From contig JAQFVV010000001.1 of the NCBI GenBank assembly GCA_028023455.1, positions 26,958,426 through 27,022,425 of the forward strand: a DNA stretch of 64,000 nucleotides, read 5' to 3'. A program made the position numbers and the translations under genes. The notes beneath the pieces are model-generated. The model made no database searches. It worked only from the letters and a program-made list of their open reading frames with translations, and was not told the DNA's origin. This DNA is from Epiperipatus broadwayi (taxonomy: Eukaryota; Onychophora; Udeonychophora; Euonychophora; Peripatidae). Of this stretch, positions 55,881-64,000 are shown piece by piece; positions within the stretch are counted from its first letter, which is position 1; every line of letters starts with the position of its first letter.

Positions 55881-56530
55881 GTAATATTATTTTATATAAA
55901 TAAGCTCACTTTTATTTAAAAAAAAGAGGATATAATTATAAAAACTGATTATTGTAAACAAAATAATATTTTGAATATCAGAGATTAGTAAAATATTGAA
56001 TAAATAGATAATAAAATCATTTGTGCTAGGCATAAAGTGATAAAAATGAGATATTCAATACATTATATTTTTTGTGAAAAAGTAATACTGAAATTATTAA
56101 TAAACAAATTTATATACTTTTTCAAAAAAAAAAAATATAGATATTTTAGACTTACATGTAAATAACTTAAATATTTGCATATCTTATAAACCATTTATCA
56201 ATCTGTACAAAATCAAACTGTTATACAATATGATTTTCAAGCATCACAATTTCTGCACTCACAACTTTGATACCAAACTTTTCAAATAAATGCACTAGTG
56301 ATTATTAGAAATCATTTATTAAATTAGAGTTTATATATCTCTAGCCAAGATTTAACTTTTAATTAAAGATTAATAAATCTAGTTTTATATAAATACATGA
56401 CATCTTCATCTTTTCTTTTTCATGTGTAATATCTTTTAAGATATACTTAAAGCTGCCATTCTATCTCATTTTTTTGAAACATACAAATAAAGGAATCTGA
56501 AAAAATCAAATAATATTTTTTTCTGTCAGA
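55881..56530. other. AT-rich spacer, nothing recognised
   Basis: No exon or repeat seen between the two palindromic elements. Confidence 0.5.
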
Positions 56531-57136
56531 TGTTTTTATTCATACAAGATGTGATATGTTGGACTATTCCCATCATTTATGAGTGAATGTTGAATGTATA
56601 GAAAATTTTAAACTTTATTTAAACTTTCTAAATACAAACAACTTGTTAGTAATAACACACAAATAGACAATACAGGTTAGTAATTACACAATGTTTCGAG
56701 TAGTATTATTCTCCACTCTTCTTCAGGTGTTGCTGGCCTATATGCACACTGACAATATTCACTTAGAAGTTGAACTTGCACCTTTAGCCTTTGACAGAAT
56801 AGCTCAGTTAGTAGAGTGTTTGCCTTAAATTTGATATTTAAGAATCTAAAGGTGTGAGTTCAACTTCTAAGTAAATATTGTCACAGTGCATATAGGCCAG
56901 CAACACCCAAAGAAGAATGGAGAATAATACTGCTCGAAATGCTGGGTAATTACTAACCTGTATTGTCTATTTGTGTGTGATTACTAACAAGTTGTTTGTA
57001 TTTGGAAAGTTTAAATAAAGTTTAAAATTTTCTATACATTTAACATTCACTCATAAATGGTGGAAATAGTCCAACATATCACATCTTATAATATACCATC
57101 ATTATAAACTTTTAGACAACTGTTTTTATTCATACA
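56531..57136. mobile_element. palindromic element P6 with tRNA-like centre and 16-bp TSD
   Basis: Body 56547-57120. Arms of about 240 bp face each other around a loop of about 65 bp: GATGTGATATGTTGGACTAT at the left is mirrored at about 57066-57088, and AGAAGTTGAACTTGCACC mirrors GGTGTGAGTTCAACTTCT. The loop holds a tRNA-like A box TAGCTCAGTTAGTAGAG (56800-56816), and the B box GAGTTCAACTTC starts the right arm (56857-56867). The minus strand 56726-56693 reads CTGAAGAA-GAGT...ACTC-GAAAC. Perfect 16-bp duplication TGTTTTTATTCATACA (56531-56546 and 57121-57136). It looks like a Pol III-transcribed retroposon with an inverted second copy of its body. Confidence 0.85.
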
Positions 57137-57660
57137 TTTCAAAACTATCTGATGAAGTGAAGATTTTAATTATCTTAAAATCAAACTATTGAATCTTGAG
57201 TAATTTTCTTTTGTTTGTTTGTGTTTTGATTTTAAAGAATCCATTTCAATTTTTTACAATTTAAATTTTAAATTATAATTGGATAGGTTTTTTTTAATAA
57301 GCAGACCCTTCCATTTTTCTAATTAAATACAAAATTAATATTGGTTATTTAATTTTTACATTTTAAATAAGCTAACTGTCACAATCTATGTCTAAAATTT
57401 TGATAACTTGGACTTTTTTTCATTCTATAATTCAAATGGCATTCAAAACGATTTATTATGAATAGTTAGTTATTAATCTATTTTTCATAGATAAAATTGT
57501 TAAATATAAAAGTGATTTTAAAGTTAATTTTTTTACTAGCCTCAAAGTAATCTTATTCATAAACATACAACATATTAAAAAATATGAGTAAATGGAATAT
57601 TACTCCCTTAAATCCCTTATTGAAGCTTCTAAATACAGACAAGTATTATGCATTGTTAAA
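57137..57660. other. AT-rich spacer, nothing recognised
   Basis: No feature seen. Confidence 0.5.
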
Positions 57661-58300
57661 TGCTGGGTAACAAATAAGCATCTTCTTTCATATGCAGACT
57701 TTTAAGCTATGTCTGCCTGATGTGTATTCAAAATGTAAGCTCTCTGAATACCAACAAATAAAACAATAAATAATAATAGTGAAAAGTTATTGCTACACAT
57801 ACAACACATGTGGTTCACTTTTGGTTCATGTCCCACAATGCACTTCACAATTGGCTGTTTTCTAGACAGTTTCCTCCAAACTCGGTTTTCCAAACTCTTT
57901 GGCCCTATTCAGCTGCTTGCTGCTCATGAACACAATAGAAGACTGCATTATACCTTAAGCTTCTTTCAGCTACCAACACTTAAATCTCTCTGCAATCATT
58001 TACTCTAATTCACTGGAAATAAAACAACACACTTTGTTGCTCAAACCATTTATAGTTCCCTCAGTTGGCCTCCAGCCCATCTAAGGCTCATCCTTGATGT
58101 TATCAGTCTTGATTTCTTCTTTGCATTTTTAATTAATATGGTATCAATAAATATTTGTAATTAGCAAATATTTCTTGGCATTTATCAATGCAATGTTCTT
58201 ATTTCAAATCCTTATCAGTGATCTAAAATATATTTCTCTAATATATTTTCCTTAGTTTTTCTGAAGTACAAAACATATACTTAAATTTCCATAAACATAT
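57661..58300. repeat. less AT-rich block, possibly related to the 43.6-kb repeat
   Basis: Shares ATTTGTAATTAGCAAATAT with 44.43 kb, and a following GTGATCTAAAA-like stretch in the same order. The overlapping open frames at 57702-57893 (minus) and 57790-58008 (plus) show no domain. Likely a diverged transposon terminal region. Confidence 0.35.
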
Positions 58301-61300
58301 TTATACAAAACACAACACAACCTATACAGAATAACTCTTAAATCAATGATTCAATTAATATATCTTTAGCAATGAGACAAGTTTTTTTAAAAAAAAACAT
58401 GAACCCGAGTTTCTCATTCTAATACCTTACTATCTTTTCTTCTATTAAAACATGAGCTTGTGATAAAAGAAAAGTATAATTTTAAAGCATATTGAGTAAA
58501 GAAAAAATACAAATTTAAATTCCTAATTTAAATCAACATTTAAGCTTTTAGCTTCAAATAGACTTTTTAAAAAATATGTTTTAAAAGAGGAAGAAATACA
58601 AAAAGGTCTTTTGAAGTATTCCATGAATGCTAAAAGAAAAATAACATAGAGCTTTCCAGAGATTATAAATAAATATCAAAAATAAAACTTATGTTCTGAT
58701 TAGAAGTTTTATTTACTATCTAATCAAATGCTAGAATAATCCTTTAAATTGCATGTCACCAATGGCTGCTGCTTCTAAGGCTTTCAATATTATTCCAATA
58801 ACTTGCCATAGGTAATTCATACAAAGATCTACTTAAAACTTTATCATATCTATTTTATAGACCCATTGTGTATTCACTAAAAAACAATGTCTTAACTAGA
58901 AGTTAATCTTGTTATATTATTTTCAAAAATAATATCCAAAGTATTGGGTGCTGAGGATTTTGGAAAAAAAAAAAAAAATAAGTTCAGTAAATTATTTGTA
59001 AATGTTTCTTATAATTTAATTTACTTTTCAATATTTATAAATTAAAGACACAATACATGATACACAACCAAATATATTATAAAATATTCTTCAAAAAATT
59101 GACATAACTAATATTTAGCTTCTTGTAAAAAAGTATTTATGTTTTTAATATTTATTCATTAGTAATCACTCATAAGTGAAGGTGAAATCATTTTACTCCA
59201 GAGAAGTAAAAAGAATATAAATAAAAATTAAATATGCATTTTGTGATGATTATATGAATTAATCTTTAAAGCACAAATACTTTCACATATGGCAAAAACT
59301 GAAACTATAGACTCTTCATTTGGCAGCTTGTGATGTAGTCTTTAATTAAAAATGTTTCAAGCATAGTGATTGATGATGTAGGCATATCATTTCTGAAACA
59401 TATTTTTTAGATTTTTCAATATTAGAGCACAGAAATCTCTAAATAGGGCTTCTAAAAATACAATCAATTGATTGAAACTCATTTCAATCCATTTAGGATG
59501 GTTATCATTATTGCCATATGCATAACCAAAATTAAAGAATTTTAGACAGATCTGCAAATATCTATTTTTCTGGAATGCTTGCATACAAAAGAATTATTGA
59601 GCAAATTAAAGAATAAAGATGGGATTACATAAAAAATATAATATTATTATCTTAGTTTGTGCAGAGATATGAAGTAATATGAGAGGATCATAAGCATAAA
59701 TACATTTTAAAGTAGAAAATAAAAAAGGTAAAAAAGTCAGAGGAAGGAGGCAGAAAAGTTTGTAACTAGCTAACATTTTAAATTACAAGACAGCAGAAAC
59801 ATTCTTAACTAGATACCGTTTATTTTTTATTCACAGTTAATCTGAAACTCATTCCACTAGCCACCACATTCGAAACTTATCAATAGTCTGAATTCAGTAT
59901 AGAGATCTTTATAAATTTTAATTCTAACAAAACTTTAAGCTGTTGACTGAACTTATTTCTGAAATATCTGACCACGAGTCCTGAAACATTATTTGATTTA
60001 GTCATATTATTAAATTAAATATAAAGACTGCCTACCATCAGATAAGTCTTTCTGTATTAACTTTGATGAAATGATTGCACTAGTGATAGAAGAGAATTAA
60101 ATATTTTCTAGATTGTATCTTTTATTTATTATTTTATGCAATATTGATTTATTTTAAATATTTTAATTTACAATTTAGTTTTTGAAATATGTGATTATAA
60201 ATTCATAAATTTCCTACCTCTGGAGTTTTGTAAAATTTATAATGACAAATTTGAAAACTAAAAGCTTTTAGGCTGAAACTTAATCTATCACTTTAAGTAC
60301 TAAAATATGAATAATAATTTTATCTTTTCTATACAATTTAATGAAGTAATAAACTGATAAGCTCAAGAACTAAGAGTATCTCAATAGAAGCTCAACATGC
60401 TATGTCACATGGCATTCTGATTAATTAACCATTTGATTATATACCAATCTGAAAATTTTGTTTCTCTTTCAGAGTCTGATTGAAATATTTTGAATTGTAA
60501 TTGAAATGTTTCAAAAACCTTTTTTTAAAAATATAACTCATTTAAAGAATTGTGTCAGAAATCTTATTTTTGATTTTTATTGCAATGCTGTAAATTAAAC
60601 ATTTTCATCGATGATAATATATTTCTCATATGGGCATTTTAGCATAAAGATTATTTAAAGTAGTTAATACACATTAAGAAAAATAAATGAATGGAATACA
60701 ATTTTTTATAAATAACTAACTGATAAATGGTTATCTTTTGCATTAAATCAAAGTGAACTTTGAGAATGTCAGAGTTCACTGTAAATTTATATTGCTGTAA
60801 TAGAGAAACTACCAATTTGTAGAACTTTAGGTAGAAAAGCACATTTGAATGTATACTTCATTGCTTTAATGCTGCCTAATAAGCTAAAAGACAGTTTTTT
60901 AATATTAACAACATGTCATTTGGCATTATCTTTCTCATATATTTCAAAGAGCAGTTCTTTTTACTTTATTCTAGAGACATTTATTATAAACTTGAATAAT
61001 AAATTATATATATTATAACAATTGACAGAACCTCCCAAACCTATCTGCCATACCAAGAACTAGGCTATTCGAATCTAGAAAATTTATAAAAGGTGGGAAC
61101 CAGAAGCTTCAGTCACTAGCTATGGGAGAAGCTGAGCTTAAAATATCATTATTTAACATTTCTAATTCTTGATTTTAAAAAAATATTATTAATAAAAATA
61201 TATGTAAATAAATTACTGCCAAAATATTATGCACACACACATTAATACAAACATCTAAGATTAAATTTACTATTAAATATATTTGATTTAAATTATATGC

Positions 61301-62040
61301 ACAGATGGGTACATTAATAGATTTATTACAATTTTAATATTTGCTAAGTGTAAATATGCTACATAGATTATGCATATAACTAACCCAATCCTTATTAATT
61401 CTAGGCTAAAATCTTGCATTTAAACCAACACTAGCTTACTGATATACCAACTTGACCAATGCGAAATGAGATTATTACCATAATACAATCATGCAGACAG
61501 AAATTTACATCTGGAACATGATAAAAAAATAATGAATCATGGTGGGAAGGAATGAGCATCTTCCCCATGATCATTATAATTACGATAGAATGACAGCCTG
61601 TTAAGCTAATTGCGCAGACGCTGTGAGAATGTTATTAATAAATGAATACCTTCGAACAACCACATGATATAGTATTTGTATAAGACACAGGCAAGAATGA
61701 TTCACTGCCCAATTGGTGATACAAAAATGAAATTTATATAATATAAGTATAAGAGATGCTCTGTAAAAGGAGGACAGTGGTCTTTTTTGGTTTACTGTCC
61801 CAACCAGAGCATAAAAAAATCAATGGTGTATGAAATATGGCTATGACCATTGACAAAGCAATGGCTCCACTTTTGGGCCATAAGTTTAGGTGGGTATTAT
61901 GCCCTGTGTGCTAATGCACCATAAGAGAATGAGCATCCAATTTGTCTCCCAGATTACATTGACATAAAACATCTGTACATCTATCCACAAGCACCGACTT
62001 AACTACAAAACAATTAGACCAAAATTAACACACCAAAAAC
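58301..62040. other. long stretch without recognisable genes
   Basis: AT-rich with A-runs (for example 58963-58978). 61.02-61.13 and 61.55-61.98 kb are somewhat richer in G+C. No domain, splice-supported exon or shared repeat is seen. Confidence 0.45.
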
Positions 62041-62344
62041 TAACATAACCTTGTAGTTCAAACCTAAATCGAAAACTTTGTATATAAAAATATATTGTAA
62101 AATAATATAGGCACTATTGCACCTGACCACAAAGTTACTTTTTACTTAAACAAAATAAAATTATATTACTCTGGCCGTGCTTTTAAGAGACATATAATTA
62201 CTTCACTCAGAGCTATGAAGAGGAGAGCACGTCTCTTGAAAGCACTTCCAGAGTAATATAATTTTATTTTGTTTAAGTAAAAAGTAGCTTTGCAGTCAGG
62301 TACAATAGCACCTATATTATTTAACAAATAACATAATCTTACAA
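62041..62344. mobile_element. palindromic element P7, probable decayed TSD
   Basis: Arms of about 100 bp: TTACTTAAACAAAATAAAAT with TATTACTCTGG at the left is mirrored exactly at about 62240-62285, and outer parts (ATATAGGC, GCACCT) also pair. The central hairpin region reads TATGAAGAGGAGAGCACGTC, then TCTTGAAAG, a variant of the CTGANGAA-stem-GAAA motif. TAACATAACCTTGTAG (62041-62056) and TAACATAATCTTACAA (62329-62344) may be a decayed duplication (12 of 16). Confidence 0.7.
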
Positions 62345-64000
62345 ATCTATGCAGTCATGTTTGCCCATTTTAAATTATTAATTCAAAAAAAAATTACAAG
62401 AATGGAAATAATAATAAGAGCAAACATATTAAAAGAAAAATAGAACATATAATTTAAATTTCTGCTTAATCAGATAAGAGACTTTATGAGTTAAATACTA
62501 TTTAGATAGAGTATTCAAAAGTTCTTATTTTTTTAGATTATAAAGTTCATTCTTTCCATGGTTGTAGGTTTATTTGAAGTCTATCTTGGCGGTCCATGAT
62601 GCATTGCACAATTATGTTCACAATTCCTTCCATCCCATATTGATAATCCTAGGTGGAGATGAATCTATTGCTGACCAGTTTCCAGGAATCATCACTCTGG
62701 CTGCTTTGCTGCCTCAGCTGATGCAAATATGGGAAATGTAATTTATTGCATGACCCCTATATTTTGGAGATCTGCAATACACATATAAAATATGTTTCAA
62801 TCACACACAATCAGCAAGAGCAATCCAAATCTAAATCTCCACTTAAAAGTTTTCTTTTTATATCATTTTGAATTCTTATCATCAAATTCCAGGATCAATC
62901 TTGCCTAGCTTGCCACTGTTCTTATTGGTGATGATGATATTTCTCTATGGACTGTGTGTTAATTTCTATCATTATTGGCCAGCTTGCTTTAGAGCAGGAA
63001 CTCAAAATTTTATCACTAGTATTTTTTAATTTATCTCCTATCTGACTTTATGCCTAAAGACCTGCTTGCTATTACTTAAAAAACTCATTTTCATTCTAAA
63101 ATTAAAAATAAGTTTTAACTTTAATAACAGCTTTTTTTTTATTATTATATTAAAACAATCTTGTTTTTAGATTTTTAACTTTAAATAATTGTATAATTAG
63201 TTTGTCATCTATGCATTACATACATTAATTTAAATAATTTTTTTAGTAAATTCTTTTTATATATATATATTTCTATCTGAGAGTGATTTTATTTATATAT
63301 TTTTTCATTTCTATTTGAAAGTGATGTAAAGGCATATATCTATACCGTTACAATATATTATAACACTATACTATTTGAGCATTCAAGTTTACAATAGATA
63401 GCTCTAGAATAGAGTGAAGGGAACTGTTCTTGGAGAATGTTTGAATCATCAGCTAAAATAAGGTTATTTTATGTTAAATTCATTCAATGAAAGTGAAAAA
63501 TAAACTTTTAACAATATAAATGAAATGAATTAAAAATTTTTTATTTAAAAATACTCCACAATGATATAAAAATATGATAGAGAAATCATAAGATCAATTG
63601 ATATTTTAAAAATTTGGGCATATAATGATACACTGTCTTTGTTTGAATGACTTTGTCTTCACTGGGTTGGGCATATAAAGCAGACAGGGAGTTATAGACT
63701 ATGTTATTATGATAAATTTAAATTGTTTTTTATGGGAAAAACAAACATTTTCAAAATATTATTTCAGAGACATTCTAAAAAGATATATAATGTTAATTAT
63801 TGTCATTAGAAGATAGGGCTTAGAATAGGAAAAAAAAATAGAGATATAACCAGGTAAGTGTTCAATAATTTAAAATATCAGTCTGTTAATAGATTTGAAA
63901 AATTATTGTAAAACTTATTTTTAACTTTTTGGAAACTTTTAAACACATTTTATTGGTATTAGGCTGATCATAAATTTTTTATAAGTGACTGCTGATAAAT
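62345..64000. other. no gene seen; one less AT-rich block
   Basis: 62.55-62.80 kb (GGCGGTCCATGATGCATTGC, CATCACTCTGGCTGCTTTGC) has mixed composition like a transposon end, but no frame or repeat partner in the window. The rest is AT-rich. Confidence 0.45.

Noticed and set aside
56793-56869. A genuine tRNA gene
   Set aside because: A and B boxes are present, but the acceptor and anticodon stems do not close. The sequence is the head of a palindromic retroposon.

Overview
The window is strongly AT-rich animal (metazoan) nuclear DNA. It holds one fragmented protein-coding gene, and the rest is intron or flanking sequence filled with transposon remains. Spliceosomal introns with GT..AG borders, tRNA-derived SINEs, LINEs, hAT DNA transposons and a Ty3/Gypsy retrotransposon rule out a prokaryote. 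The very low G+C, and the lack of any vertebrate repeat I recognise, suggest an AT-rich invertebrate. The phylum cannot be fixed from this sequence.

The only host gene I can support is on the minus strand. Seven exons at about 49.5, 23.3, 21.3, 21.0, 17.3, 6.9 and 6.7 kb join in perfect phase into 844 coding bases. They encode the N-terminal and central part of a HECTD2-like HECT-type E3 ubiquitin ligase. The catalytic HECT domain is not here and must lie beyond the left edge. The start codon is not identified and should lie at or beyond 49.5 kb towards the right. One intron is about 26 kb long and another about 10 kb.

Layout from left to right: a tRNA-derived SINE and local tandem duplications (0.6-6 kb); the last two visible exons (6.5-6.9 kb); a palindromic element (8.6 kb) and a second SINE (10.7 kb); a broken hAT transposon of 2.9 kb with recognisable TIRs and a decayed 8-bp TSD (13.8-16.7 kb); exons E, D, C and B (17.3-23.3 kb) with a third SINE; an antisense LINE fragment (23.5-24.8 kb); a decayed sense-strand LINE (26.0-29.2 kb) followed by antisense LINE pieces (29.3-30.5 kb); a short hAT derivative (31.4-32.2 kb); a 300-bp repeat family (19.6, 32.9 and 33.4 kb); a third antisense LINE copy interrupted by a SINE and a large palindrome (33.9-37.7 kb); a long (TATC)n microsatellite (38.7 kb); a 67-bp tandem repeat (41.5 kb); a G+C-richer block with a 14/28-bp minisatellite (43.6-44.6 kb); more palindromes (45.3, 46.5, 46.8 and 48.3 kb); exon A (49.2-49.5 kb); a mutated Ty3/Gypsy element (50.9-54.3 kb); and further palindromes (55.3, 56.5 and 62.1 kb).

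The most unusual feature is the set of short palindromic (fold-back) elements, about ten in 64 kb. Several are flanked by target-site duplications of different sequence and variable length (about 13-18 bp). That is what target-primed retroposition leaves, not the fixed-length duplications of cut-and-paste DNA transposons. In at least three unrelated families the palindrome carries the same motif, CTGANGAA, then a short hairpin, then GAAAC or a close variant. One has a tRNA-like Pol III promoter near its centre. These may be a group of structured retroposons worth describing.
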